A stretch of 64,000 nt of DNA, from assembly GCA_038380795.1 (NCBI GenBank), contig CM076259.1, positions 96,521,739-96,585,738 on the forward strand, in the 5' to 3' direction. The notes below the pieces were generated by a model. The model had not been told where the DNA came from and did not search any database. It saw only the letters and a program-made list of their open reading frames with translations. Below, piece after piece: positions 50,717-64,000 of the stretch. Origin of the DNA: Pyrocephalus nanus (lineage: Eukaryota; Chordata; Aves; Passeriformes; Tyrannidae). Each line of letters opens with the position of its first letter. Within the stretch, counting starts at the first letter, position 1. The translations under genes were made by a program, and so were the position numbers.

Positions 50717-53700
50717 TATGTAGCTTCTGCTATAGGTGGAACCTTATAGACATAAAAAAATATTGGATATTATGGAATCACACTCCTAAGGTAGCCAAAA
50801 TATCTTCATATATTTCTGTATACAGCAGAATATGATGATCAAATGGCCCGATACAGATTTCATTGCTTTGTCAACAATACCTCAACCTTTCTCTGCTTAT
50901 CAATTATGGAAAATCTTTCTCTTTAGAAGCAGGCAAAAAAACTGTAACTGTCAGCAAAAAGGGGAAGGTGACCAGACTTGAGAGCTGTCACTCAGAGGAA
51001 AAATATGATTAGATGGATTTATTAGCCACTCATAAGGAGAAGACTAGACACACTACTGAAGTACAATAGAACAGCTATAATTGCATGATTGACAGTAGTT
51101 CTATGCAATCTCAGCTTATTTTTACCACCTTTCACTCCTAAAATGACATTTTTCTTGTTTCTTCCTTTCACCCACCAGTAGTCATGTTATAATGAATTAC
51201 GAGGTTTAGTTGCAATGTGATTTATAATAGCGAACTGTTATTTTTCCAAAATGGAATCAGTCATCTTTGCAAATTTATTTGTACTCCATTATATCCGAGG
51301 AAAATAGAAGATTCATTTTTATGGTAAAATAATCATAGATTAGAGGCTTAGCTGAGAAGAGATCATTTTACATCCAGGTCTTATCACTAAACTGCTTATG
51401 AACACTATTGATTTGTTGACTGCTTCTTTGTAGTCTTAAAGCAAAGATTTGACACCATGTCCCTGATGTTCCACATTTTCTGATACATCCCTGCATTGCA
51501 ATAACCACTGTGTTCTTGCAGCAGATCCTTGTCTCTAGCATTGTCAAAACTGAGTGCAAGGCCATTAGAAATAATTTGCTGTATTTTTTCCTGCATTAGT
51601 GTTTCAGTACTTTTGTTTGCACTTTCTCTTGCATTGTAAAGAAGAAAACAGTGATCTGTTTTTTGCCATTTTGTTCTCTCTTTGGCTTTGTTCTAGGAAA
51701 AAGAATCACCAGCACTGGAGCTTAAGTAGTGATAGGCATGGCAAACCACTCTATCTTCATATAACTACCTCAAAAAGGAAAATACACTATCCACACTAAT
51801 ATGGTGACATTATCTATTTCAGATGTGCATTTAATTTTTACAAATTTCTTAACTGACTTAAGCTCCACATTTTTTAAGCCATTTGTGGGGTTTTCCTACA
51901 AATTTCCTCACCGCTTTGTTCAGGCAGAGCTGTATTCTATGTGTTAGTACTTAGTCATCTGTATTGCATTAATAGGCCTGTAGAATGAAAGCAGATGTAT
52001 TTTTTTATTCTTAACAGAGCAACTGGTAAGTCTCATAGCTGTAAATGCTGTAATGATCAAAAATAGGTTTCTATGATTATTTTTGTGGTATTGGTTCCAA
52101 AATGAGAAAAATGAGAAGGATAAAGATCTTGTTAGCATTCACCAAATGAAAGCTAATCAAATAACGAACAACATGAAATAGCTTAATTCTTAATTAATTA
52201 AAGATTTTCTTCATCTGGACATCACTTGTTATTGATGTGGTAATGCTTCTGTTTGGGAGGCATAGATACTGTTAAGTTCCTTAAGATGACAGAGAGAAGA
52301 GTCATCACCTCTTGACACATATTTGTTATAGTTTCCCTTTTGGTTTAGGAAGTGTTAAAGGTCAGAACTCTGGCATTCAGAGTGAATCCCAAGAATTCAT
52401 ACTTCATTTGGCTTAAACTACATTTTCCACATTTAACACAATTTGAAAACCTTTGCAAGGGTTATGTTAATAAGATGATTAGTTCTTTTTTCACAGGGAG
52501 TTTACACCATCCAAAACACAGAATTTAATGGACAATAGTGATGGAATAGAAGACTACAAATATATATATATATGTTTATTTCCATTTTGTATAATTCTGA
52601 AGGTTTCCGGATCATCTTTTCTCCTTCCATAACGAAAAGCTGTCAAAGACATATCCAAAAATAAAGAGAAGATAGAAAATATGCATCTTGTCAACTGTGT
52701 TTACTTGTAAGTAATATAACACATTCTTCAACGTTCGAATTCCTTTTGCTAGAATGGCATCTATTTCAAAGGTACACTTATCAGGTAAGATTATTGGCTT
52801 GGGACATTAACAAAGTCATTCCTTTATTACTGAATGCAAAAGGAATTTGAAAGCTCACATTATAAAATCATCATGTCCTTGGTTAGCTATAAAATATTTT
52901 ATCACTTGATGTGGAGCCAGATATGTGCATCCTTGCCCTAGTCTCAGACGGTAAACACACAAAGCCAGCTGTGGATTTAATTTTTGAGTGAGAAGTAGTT
53001 TATTACTCCTAGATATTGCTCTAGTATAATGTAAACATAGAATAGCAATGTCAGAAAGCAACTTTGGGAAAAGTGGGTTAAATTTATAAACCTGGAGTTA
53101 ACCAATCAACAACTAACACCCTCCCTCCCTTCTTAATACTGCCAGTGCCCTGGGACAGATTCTTTTCTAACATTACACAAAAAGAGCTTTTACATTCAAA
53201 AATTGTATTTTATTCTGTCTCAGATTAGGCTGAGGTATGAACCTTATTGCCATTGTTTCAAACACCTTATTTGAGAATTTCCATACCACTGCTAATTGGC
53301 AAGGACCCAGGAATTAGCCACAGTGGAGAAAAGTTATTTTCTGTAGTGTTTGTTAATAACAGCACTTTGAAATAACTGCTCTGCCTTGGTGGTAATCGCA
53401 CAATCTGGTCAGATCCTTTGTTCTGCCAGTTTCCCTCATGCTATAGAAGGTAGCTTTCATTCCCAAAGTAGGGACTGAGCAACTCCAGTTTCTTTTCTTC
53501 ATCTTTTCTGAGAATTCAGGACAGACCTGAAGCTGGAAAAGGTACCCTGTGTGCCTTCAGCGCAATTCAGCACACTGAGTTTATTACTTCCTTGATCCAC
53601 TGTGCTGCACTGCACTAGGTGGTGGTGAAAGCAAAAAGAATATCTCTACTCCATTTGGTATAATAGAAGAGCCTAGTAACTTGGCTAAAGAGAAAGAAAA

Positions 53701-53799
53701 TAAATGAAAAGAACATTTAAGGCTCCACAAACTTTCTGCTGAAAATTTCATGTTCTTTTTTTGTAAGCTCTCAATAGCACAGGTCTTCAGGATGTGATG
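50717..53799. other. Intergenic DNA, no gene seen
   Basis: AT-rich DNA with a short TA repeat at 52558. Nothing else recognised. Confidence 0.65.
52558..52574. repeat. Short (TA)n repeat
   Basis: Six or more uninterrupted TA units after a short A run. Confidence 0.8.
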
Positions 53800-54011
53800 A
53801 AGTCAGAGAATTGTGCAGATGACCAAGCACCACAACAGGTTGCCCAGAGTGGTTGTGAAGTCTCCCTCCCTAGAGATATTCAAGAATTGTCTCGATGCAA
53901 TTCTGTGCAATGTGCTCTAAGCTGACCCAGCTTGTGCAGAGATGTTGGACCAGCTGAGCCACTGCATTCCATTCCAACCTTATCCATTCTGTGATTCTGT
54001 GATTCTGTGAC
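53800..54011 (+). mobile_element. CR1 LINE 3' fragment
   Basis: It contains AACAGGTTGCCCAGAGTGG, AGAGATATTCAAGAATTGTC and TTGGACCAGCTGAGCCACTG, and ends with three tail units (ATTCTGTGATTCTGTGATTC). It is diverged from the other copies and may be from another CR1 subfamily. Confidence 0.9.
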
Positions 54012-54394
54012 CTGGCATGAGGAAAGCTGAGAACTACCTAAGGCTTGACAGGGTTAGGACATGTCAGATCAAGAGAAATAGAGAAATTCTTTCTTCATCC
54101 TAGTCTCTAAGCCAGGTGTGGAATCAAGGAAGTGAATCATTCAAGAGACTCTCGGGTACACAGTTGTTACAACTTTCTTGGTGAAAGCCATTATTATGTA
54201 GTTTGGTGTTGATGAGAGAGGCAAGTATAGACATTCCTGGCATGCCAGCCTCTGGTATCTTAGACCTCAACAGAAGACAATCCCAGACTGCATAGCTCTG
54301 GCTATTCATCTCTAGGCAGCTAAGCCCTTCAGTCCATCAAATTCTCTTATTCAAGGGGAGGATAAATAAAGTATCCTTTTTTTATTATATATTT

Positions 54395-54460
54395 ATTAAA
54401 AACAAACAACCAAAACAAACAAAAACAAAACCCAAAACAAAACAAAACAAAAAAAAGGCA
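54395..54460. repeat. (AAAAC)n low-complexity tract
   Basis: Repeated AAAC, AAAAC and AAAACC units ending in an A8 run. Confidence 0.85.
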
Positions 54461-56342
54461 AAAGGAAGCCTCTTCACTGATTTCTCTTATCTTATTTTCA
54501 GTTTTCATTTGACCCATTCCTTTGTGTACATAAAGCAGGATCCTTTCTCCCAGACGGAATATTCCCTTCAGAAAGAGCCACTACCATGGTACAGACTTGT
54601 AGAAATGCTTCAAAAGGGTACTGGTCAGGTAGAGGTTGAAGCACCAGGAAATCTGAAAGGTTCTGTTTGGTGAATCACTTTTCAAGGTAGTAGTGATTCC
54701 TTCATTCCACCAGCAGAAGAATAAGTAACTTGTGACCAGAAAGTTAAAGTGTATATTGCAAGGAGATTTCATATTTTAACATGAGACATATAGTCCTTCA
54801 TTTTAAAAATATACTAGATGTCTCATATGAGAAAAATGAGATTTCTCTTGTTGCTGGAATATGTAGTTCCTTATTGGCCTCAAGAGCCTATTCCACATGG
54901 AGAATTAAATTGTGATCACATTTACAAAACACATTCTTAAAACTTACAAAACTGTAACAACTATGCAGTATTTGTCTTGTGTGCTAAGAATTTATGTACT
55001 ATCAAGTGGTGACAATTTTCATAAGTAAAGAGCTGGATTTTGACAGGCATATTATGAATAAGTTTGGCTGTGTATTACTTGATCTCATATATTAAAACTG
55101 AAACTATGTCCTTCGATGGTGAGGGACAGACACAGAAGAATCCAGTCAGTTTGTGGTTATGGATTAGGAATAGAGTATTCAGAAGAACAGGATGATCAGC
55201 AATCACATATTTGCATGAATGGTGTCACCTTTCAATTCTAATTTTCAGCAAGACTTTCTCTTCAGAAAGGAAGTAAACCTTACTGATTACTAGAGACAGA
55301 CTTTTTGGTAATCAAAACTCATAAATAGCATTTCTTGAGCATAAAGTTATGAAAACAAAATTAGTTGCATTACTTGAGATTGGAATGAATAAAAAAAAAT
55401 CCCTATTTTTGAATCATATAATTCATGTTTTAAAAATATTTTGCACACCACAATTAATTTAGAGAAGTGTTAGTTTCATTGCTCAGACCAACTTTCTAAA
55501 GAGAGACTTCTCAGGCTAGCAACTTAATTGATATTCTTTATTAATATTGAACACATACATATATGACAGCAGAGAAATAAATTTCTAGGATATGGCTGAT
55601 TAAATTTAAAAGGTGTTTAAATTGCAAGGGTTTTTATTTTCTGAGATTATTTTTATAAAATAAAAGATACCATGGAATTCCAGAGATCCTAGGTTCTTAC
55701 GGACCCTTAGGCCTCTACAGATTTTGCTGTTGAACCAAGTGAAACTGTAAAGGATCTGAAATACATTAAGGACTTAAAACTTCTGTATTCAAGTGACACT
55801 GACACTTTTATTGGTTGCCACATTAAGATTTGTTGTCATTTTAAACTCATGGACACATCCTAACCACTATTTCAGCTCAATGTAAACAAAGTTGATAAAT
55901 AAAGATTGCATCTGTGGTTTAATATAAGGGGTTTTTTCTCACCACCACCAAACCAGAGCCAAATACAAAATTTAAATAATGCTGCAATGTTGGGGTTTTT
56001 TTAATAGGTAAACAGACCTTATGCATATGACCTCTTTTTAATATACAAATGGCCTCTGTTACATTCTCCTTACTGAAAGGAACACTTTCTTCTTGATACC
56101 ATTTTCATAACCCCCAAAATCTCTTGCCTTCAAATTAAGTTCTTATGTTTCTAATTCTTCCATTTTACATGACATCCAAGTTAGTTATAAACCTGCACAT
56201 TTCACACTCTAACATATTTTCAGAAATAAATTTTTGTTTGCTTGTTTACTCATTGTTTACTCATATGTCTATACTGTCTATATCTTGGTTAGAGGTTCCT
56301 CTGGCATACCATGTGGTATCTTTTTGTCCTGAGCTAAGAGAA

Positions 56343-56424
56343 GAAAAAAAAAAAATATATATATGTGTGTGTGTGCGTGCATGTGTATCTGTCTGTCTGT
56401 ATCCATCTATCTACCAATCTATCT
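56343..56424. repeat. Compound microsatellite A(n)-(TA)n-(TG)n-(TCTG)n-(ATCT)n
   Basis: An A run passes into TA, then TG with interruptions, then TCTG and ATCT units. It is a simple repeat with no coding content. Confidence 0.9.
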
Positions 56425-59400
56425 CATGGCAACTTCATCTTCTTAACTCGAGCTCTTTTCTGAATTTTACAAATTAATCTTTAACTCTTGATAATATTAC
56501 CATGTGTTTCAGATATACTTTTTATATGAGCAAATGATGAAGCAAATTACTCTGGGAGAATAAAAAGCATCTTTATGAGACAGTTTTGGTTTTGGACATT
56601 TATCTTTTTTTGCAAAGATAAGGAACCCTTGGGTATTTTATGATGCGTTCAGAGCTTTTGCATCCTGAAACTTAAATTACATGCACTTGCTCTGAAAAAT
56701 GTTTTATATACATTGTGGAAATTATATGGTCTGTTTAAGAGAAGTGTGCTTCCATGATAACCACATATTAGATATCCTGTTTTCAAGAGGTGGCATTTCT
56801 AGGCAGCAGTGGTATGTTGAGATTTTGTTGGCATCCTGATGTTGCTGAAGAGTGTGGTTACATGAACCTTAGATAAAGTGAAGTTGGTGGGCTCTAGGGG
56901 TGAACTTCACTGGGCAGGAACCCCCAAAATTCTCATGGCCTCATGACCTCCAGCCACTCATGCACCACGGCTGTTCTTGGGAACTTGTTCACAGGTTTAG
57001 CAGCCGTATTCTTCAGGTTGGTAACTCTTCTTTCTCATGACCCATCGACCTTTGGGTCTTCATGCGTTATGAGTATCCATGGGAACCTGACAGGCTGCTA
57101 TCCTCACACAACGCTTGGCCTACAAGACTTCTCCGAGTGCTGCTTTGGCAGATAATGTTTGACTTATGTTTGCATCAAAAAAGTTCTGCATGTTGGATTA
57201 GGCAAGAGAATTTAAGGTCAGATTGTATTCTTCAGTTCTATATCCTGCAATATTGCAATATCAGTTGCAGCTGTCTTATTGGTTATTTTCCAGTGGGGGA
57301 AAATATGTGTGTTTTTGTGAAGCACACTTTTTTTTTTTTTTTCTTTGAGAAAAAGTCCAGGAATGAGGAACAACTTCTACTTGAGAATACTGATAGTTTT
57401 TTAGTGTTTTGATTGCCATTAGCGAAAAGAATACTGAAGCTCTGAATCTGAAAAAAATATTGTGTGAAATATTCATTAGAAAAAGCATCTTGCACATTAT
57501 TTTTTACTTCATTGTTATTGTTTGGTTTCCTGCCACTGTGGTGTTGCATATAGAGTCTTTCAACTATCTTCTGATCTTGAATGCTCATTTTGTAAAAGAT
57601 AGGCAGTAGATACCCTTTAAGGTTGTAGGCAACCTCAGAGAAATGAGGTTCAGTCTCTTCAGGAAAATAAAGGAGATGGAAAACACAAGTGCTTGAAAGC
57701 ATTTTTCTAGAATATGTTGTCCTGATCCTGTATTTCGTTTCTCTGAGGATCAATAATTACTCAGGTAATGTCTGAGGAATTTGGCCCATCATATATAGTG
57801 GAAGTTTTCCACTGCTTTTTATTCTATGCGGGAATGTGTAAGAGGAAGAGCTGGGAAGAACTGGGGGTGAGGATGAGGACAGATGGAATGAGAACTATAC
57901 AGTATGGATCCAGAGCCTAAAGCCAGTGGGCATAAATCCACCAGTGCAATTATGATGAATTACACCAATGGAGACTTTCTATTTTGACTCTTATAGTATA
58001 CAGTGCAAAAGTGGTTGAAAAATATCATGTCCAGTATATTTTTTGAGGTTATCATCTAATTTTCTTTTCTTCTTGGAATTTCCTAATATTGAACTTATTT
58101 TCCTCATTTAAATCACAGTTTTTTTCAATGCTGAGAAGAATAAAATTGTCTAAGAAGCTTTAAGAGGTAGTTTTAATAAATATTTGGTGTCTATGTCAGC
58201 CATCCTAATATATGGCTAACAGGTGGCCATTGCATAGCTGTGATGTTCCATTTTAAATACTTTTTGTTACTCTCTGGTAGAACCAAATCAACCTTTTGTT
58301 ATTCAAATACTTTTTCTTGTATCTTATTTAAATACTTAAAAAATTAGGTGACGTTGCTCCAACTTATTATTGAGGAATAGTTCATCAAATGGAGACAAAA
58401 ATATTCAGTAAAAAATAGCTGAGCTCCTTTATTCTATAATCCTACTCTAACTCCTAGTATGCTGAAAAGCGTTTAAACCAATAAATACAAGTTTCTTAAG
58501 TAGCTGTTTCAATTATGTGTTAACAGTCAATGGCTGCCAAGTGGGAAAACTGTGAAAGTGATCAGACACTGTCCCAGGCCCAATAAAGCTTCAAAGGCTA
58601 ACCACATTACTGAAGTGATGAGGTGTTTAGACTTTAAAGCCATGCTCACAGCCCTCACCATCAGTCTCTGTATTAGATTTCTAATGGACCTTTCTGTAAA
58701 AAAGGACTGAGGAAGCCAAGTCTAAAAAAAAAAGATTAGTAAGAGAGAAGTAGGTAAGGGAGAGATCAAAATATAAGTGGTTTAATAAGCATTATGTGGA
58801 CTACAGATTAATTTTAATATGAAATATGAAGATTCATACTAGAGGTCAATACTAAAGAAAAGAAGAAAATTATAGGAACATTTAGAAATAAAATATTGTT
58901 TTGCAACTTCTAAGGATGTAGCACATCAATTATTGCATTAATGGTTGCTACTCTGGCAGCTCTTAACATAAAACAAGCTCATCAGAAGCTTTGCCAAATA
59001 ACCTCTGGCTCTTCTCATAGAATTTTTAAAAACATGTATAAATTATGCTTCATTTACAACTCTCACAGTCAAACATTACAACTCTATAGCTATTGCTTGC
59101 TGGGTTGGTAGACTTTTTCACCGACCATTCAGTAAATTATGAAATTGCAGTAAAGATTTAGTTCTATGTTGAAGTTGTTAAAAGCTCCCTTTAACTACTT
59201 CTCACAAAATTTGTCATTCCACAAATAGTTGGGTTTAAGATTAGTTTACTGAGTAATCACTACTGTGTTAAAAGGGTGGGGATCACATGCCTGAGATAAT
59301 TTTTAGACTATCATTTCTTTATTATTAATCATAACAAAGGAAGCAAATAATTCAGGATAGGTTAAAAAATTCATTAGATTCAATTCAGCTTCACTCAGTG

Positions 59401-62400
59401 TTTCAACCATTTTAATTGTTGAAAAAACAGAGTGAAATAGCCAATATTACTCTGCAGGATCAGTTCACATCTGAGATGTAATTCTGCTTGCCATTTGGTG
59501 GGAGTAAATAAAGCTCTTTGCTGTCAGGATGGTCAAGAGACAGAGAGTCTGGAATAAAAATAAAAGGTTTTATTTCTTAAGTCTCTTCAAAAAGTCATAT
59601 GACTAGTTTGGTTGAGTATTAGGATGAAAAGGTCCTTCTGAGAAGTAGTTCTGGCTCAGAGAACATGGTGCTGGGTAAAAAGGGCCGAAATCTGGCAAGA
59701 AGGGCCAGAAGTGATTTTGGCAACAAGGGACATGGTGTGGAGCAGCATCTGCTTTCAGGTCCTGGCCTCAGAAAATGGAAGAGGAACAAGCAAGAGACAG
59801 AAAAAAGATACATAGTGCAGAATAGACTAATGCAAGAAAATCTGTCTATTCAAAATTGTTATCACACATTTTCTTAGACAAATCTGACCCACTGGACTAC
59901 TTTTCCCAAGTGACCTCAGCAATTTTGATATGGTCCAGTAAATTTGGATTTACTGTAACATCTGACCATAGTCTCTATTCCAGTTCTTTCTGGTGATTGT
60001 CTCTTATATTAATTATCTTACAGTCAGGTTAAACACACATTTCTTTGCTGATCTGATAGCAGGACTATACTTACTGACACTCAAGAGAATAAGGTGTTAA
60101 TACATATGGTATAAAATACAGATCAAGAGCCATGAGCAGGAATCAGGCTATTTCAGCCACTGCTTTGGCACTTCACTAATTTTTACCCTTTCCCTCCAGA
60201 GCTCAAGCTCTGAGCCAATTTCTAAATTGTACAAAGTGTAACAGTGTCTTTACTGTTCTGGATCCTAGAATCTAGACTTACAGTGGAGCCAGAAACCTTA
60301 AAGACTTCAAGCACGTTGTAGTGTGTCACTAAATAAATGTTTTATATACTTACCTCTGCAACTTATAGACACTCCACCTCCTTCTTCCCCGCAAAATGAT
60401 CTTCATACTATAAATTCTTACTAGAAATAAAACTTCATATGGTTAAGACATAACATATGGATATGATATAGGAAGATGTCATAGTGTGCTTCACTGGTTT
60501 TTTGATTGTCACTCTTCTGATACTTCTTGCATGTGGTTGCACCAAACCACTGAACACCTTTCTCAGAAGTTCTGCACTAATACATTTTCCTTATTATCCT
60601 GCTCTGAGCTGTAAATATACTGGTTAATACAGTAGTATCAGCCCAGTTTTCATATCCATCCTTTTCAAAGATGGGTTCTGGACAATCAGAAAGCTATTTT
60701 CAACATTCCAGAAAAAGAGATACCAAATTGTTGTTATGGTTATTGGTGTGCAGCACGTTTTAAAACTCTTTGTTCAGGGTTCCTCACAGTGGTTTTTTTG
60801 GTAGTGTTTTGCTCTTTCTGCCTAATATCTGTAATTTTGTGCATACTGTCTGAAAGAAAAAAATACTTTTACGTGGACAAGTTAAATGTAGTTCTTCTAA
60901 TCTTTTGAAAACACACAAACATATGAAAAATTATGATACATAAGTACCTAAAATATATTGAATATATGGAATGATGATAAAAAATGATGTATATAATCAA
61001 TACACCTGCATATTTATGATGACCTACAGGTGGAGTATGACATATAATCAATCTGAAATTTACACAATAAAATGTGCTTTGCGACGTATTGTATATGTAT
61101 GTTATGATAATTTTTTACACACACACAAAGCTATGTAAAACTATAGCAATGTCAATAACACTCTAAATATTCAGAAGTCAAAGAATAATTTTGAAAACAT
61201 TGCTAGAAATACTAGTTCTTATAAAATCTTTTGTACAATTTCAGTTAATGTTCTTCATTACCTCTACGATAACTGTGTATGAAATAAAATGATATGGTAT
61301 CCCAGGTAATTTCTTCCAGAATTTGCAGTAAGATATTTCAAATGTCTGCAATGTTTAATTTTCCAATTTTATCTCAATTTCCACCATTAAAGTAACAATT
61401 ACTACTTTAAAAATGTCAACACATTTCCAACTCTTACTTAATGAGATTTTTGAATGAAAAACTAAAAGCCAAATTTTAAAACATATGAAAAGTCTCAAAT
61501 ATGAAACTGATAGCTTAGATTTTAAGGTAAAATAATGAGTCACCTTGAAGACTGGAAATTTTGAGAAGTGAGCAAGAGAAGATTTAGGATTAGGAATTGT
61601 GTATTTCTTCTGCAGGCAACCCCTGTTGAAAAGAGTGGAATAAAAGTTATTTTTTTGCATGTTAGTTAGCACCAAAGTTTTTTAATAATCACCTCCATTT
61701 TTCTTTCCAGGAAGGATGAATGCTTTATCCAGATCATGCTGATATTAACTGAAGTATTTCTCTCCTGAGTTCTGGTTTGGCTTCCTGAAGTAACATACTA
61801 TTTTTTAACTGATCCAAACAAAAACATTTGAAAGATCCAGGATGTTAACTGAGCTAAACATCTTTCAATTGATTAAAGACTATTTTTTATAAATGTTCTT
61901 TATGTTAAGTGTCATAGATGTATATGCATGCATATGAAGAAAAATATTTAATCCAACCTTTATAAACTCTTCCGAGCTGCATTCTGGCTCTCTAAGAAAC
62001 TTGTTAAATTATGTTTTTTTCCAGCCCAGCAGAGGAATAAAGCACGACAAAGGCTGTTGAACACTTGTACATCACTCAGTCGGGTTTAAAATGTTACAGC
62101 ATCAATCATTAATCAGCTAGTTTAAGCATGGCATATTATTCTTTCCAGCGTTAAAAGTTGTTAGAATGTTAACCAAGACTTATTAAATTATTTATTTTCA
62201 CTTATTCAGTTTAAGTCTCATATGTGTTATTTCATAATCCCTTGAGTGTGAGAGGAATTTTAACCTGATTGTGGCTTATTTCATTTGTTTATAAAGCTAA
62301 CGCTTTTCACTCCTGTGTCTCTACATTACCTGTAGAAATTACTCTTCCATGAAATTCAAATTGTAAAACCAACCAAGTTTAAAACAAACAGCAAAATTAT

Positions 62401-63375
62401 TGCTTTCAGTATATTAACAACCTAAATGCATGATGAAATCCATACTTTTTCACATAGATTTTTTTGTGGAGATAAATTATTTTATTTTCTAAAGCTATAT
62501 TTTGCTGTCATCCACACAACCTGTAAACTTCATACAGGTAACATAACAGTCAGGATATTTTTATTTGGAATTTTTCTCTTAAATGTGTATACATAGAGAT
62601 ATAGGGAAATCGACTTACTAGTGCTAGACTACTACTAGTACTAGGCTTACAAGCTAGACTACATCATGTAAGAAATGAAGAAGTTGGTAAATTTTATGGA
62701 CAAGTAATACACAATTCCTACTTTTAAACAATTGGTTTATAATTTCAAAATAAGCTTTCATGACTGCAGCTGCACTTTTTATCTTTTTGCTTTCTGCTCA
62801 CTTATTTCTGGAAAATATCCATTTAGAAGTACTAACTTCCTTGTATAAGTATGTATTCTTGAACCTGTGAGCACCCGTATCACATCTAATTACATGCCAA
62901 TTAGTGCACGTGTATACATATATAATTGTGCATTGATATCACGCATCAATTAGGCATAACACATGTACTTTATCTCCATGGGAAACGTATATGGTGTGTA
63001 TATATGGTACATATAGAGTATCTGCATGAAAAGCTGTATAGATGTATGAGTGCGTGTGTATAAATATATACATGTACAAAAATACATAGTTGAGTGCTGG
63101 AGTGTCCTTATAATTAATTGCAGAAATCATTGTGTGAGACTTTTAGACTGCAAAGTTTTCTCAGTATCAGTATGGGAAATAATATTGTTGATACTGGGTC
63201 ATTGCAGAAGCAGCCAATACTTCACTACTTTGTTACTTATTGACTGTTTCTCTTCAAAGAAAGGGAAAGTTCTGAACAGCATCAAATGGGTTTTATCCAG
63301 GTAATAAAGGTCACTTTGTATGTCTGAGTGGAAGAAAGCTGCATACATGTACTGCTACCATCAATCCCTCTTTCA

Positions 63376-63530
63376 AGACAGGGAACTGAGATGCTTCATC
63401 CATGAAAATATTCAAGGTTGGGCTGGATGGGCTCTGAGCAACCCAATATAGTTGAAAATGCCTCTACTCTGTTCATGGAGTTTGGATCAGATGCTCTTCC
63501 AACCCAAACCATTCCATGGTTCTATGATTA
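63376..63530 (+). mobile_element. CR1 LINE 3' fragment
   Basis: It contains TTCAAGGTTGGGCTGGATGG, CTCTTCCAACCCAAACCATT and the tail CCATGGTTCTATGATTA. It is a short, degraded copy. Confidence 0.85.
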
Positions 63531-64000
63531 ACAGCTGATGTCTGTCTGGATGACAGCACAGAGCACAGCTGAAAGTCTGGGGCTGGTGACAGTTTCTGCA
63601 GAGACCTCCAGAGTCTGCTCTGCTCCTGGCAAAATCTTGGGCACTGTGGGGCATTCTTTGGTGGATAATGGGAATAAACATGCTTTCAAGACATCCACCC
63701 ACGTGTGTACTGTGAATTTTCTCCTGAGCTTCTTGCTGATTTAGGTTTGGATCTTTCACTGTAAACAACAGATGTGAAGGGAACATTTTTACTTTCAGAA
63801 GACTTCTGTTAATTCAGCCATTGGGTTTAAAAATCAAGACTGTTAAAAAGTTACAGTCCTGAACTGCACAGACTTTTTTTAATAGCTTTTCGGATTTCCT
63901 TGTTTATTTAAAATATTTTTTTTTCTCTTAAGGCAAACAGTAGAGATACATTAATTTCAGCAAGACTTTTTGTAAGGGCTTGACAAGATTCAGTCTGTCA
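63531..64000. other. Intergenic DNA after the last CR1, no gene seen
   Basis: A 99-codon minus-strand frame at 63487-63786 partly overlaps the CR1 and has no recognised domain. Nothing else seen. Confidence 0.6.

Larger units (their letters stand above)
54012..63375. other. Intergenic DNA, no gene seen
   Basis: It holds the AAAAC tract, the compound microsatellite at 56343, a T15 run at 57328, a less AT-rich patch at 56880-57170 and a purine-rich patch at about 59520-59820. Neither patch was identified. In mammals ANOS1 lies on this side of PNPLA4, but no exon of it was recognised. Confidence 0.6.

Noticed and set aside
57283..57753. 156-codon minus-strand open frame
   Set aside because: It ends in a poly-Lys stretch from a T15 run, has no recognised domain and lies in AT-rich DNA. 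Codon conservation would be needed to revive it.
1..64000. Search for bacterial-type systems, CRISPR arrays, tRNA and rRNA genes
   Set aside because: None seen. The DNA is a vertebrate nuclear segment with introns and CR1 repeats. A tRNAscan or Infernal run would be needed to exclude small RNA genes fully.

Overview
The window looks like bird nuclear DNA. It is AT-rich and intron-rich, and it carries nine or more pieces of CR1 LINE whose 3' ends finish in the ATTCTRTGATTCTRTGATT-type tail typical of avian CR1. No bacterial gene, operon or CRISPR array is present, and I found no RNA gene I could defend.

Only one protein-coding gene can be supported: PNPLA4 (patatin-like phospholipase domain containing 4), on the minus strand. 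I could join six coding exons by hand between 26502 and 11982. Every junction has GT/AG splice sites and the phases agree, giving a complete 253-residue protein, the length I recall for human PNPLA4. It keeps the GASAG nucleophile elbow (Ser43) and the DGG motif (Asp163). A CpG island at about 33000-33795 is the likely promoter. Two candidate poly(A) signals lie below the stop codon.

The most interesting observation is upstream of the usual start codon. Two further open exons (32012-32170 and 31119-31245) have good splice sites and join in phase to the first canonical exon. They would add 97 residues to give a 350-residue protein. The new N-terminus is rich in Arg and Lys, poor in acidic residues and resembles a mitochondrial targeting sequence. 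An in-frame stop lies 20 codons before its ATG. I do not recall this form from mammalian PNPLA4, so it is an inference that needs transcript evidence.

Layout: 1-11500 is intergenic DNA beyond the gene's 3' end, with one old CR1. 11500-33800 is PNPLA4 and its promoter. 33800-64000 is intergenic DNA with no exon I recognise, holding several CR1 fragments, an inverted CR1 pair beside the promoter, microsatellites and homopolymer runs. In mammals PNPLA4 lies between STS and ANOS1, but I see no exon of either gene here.
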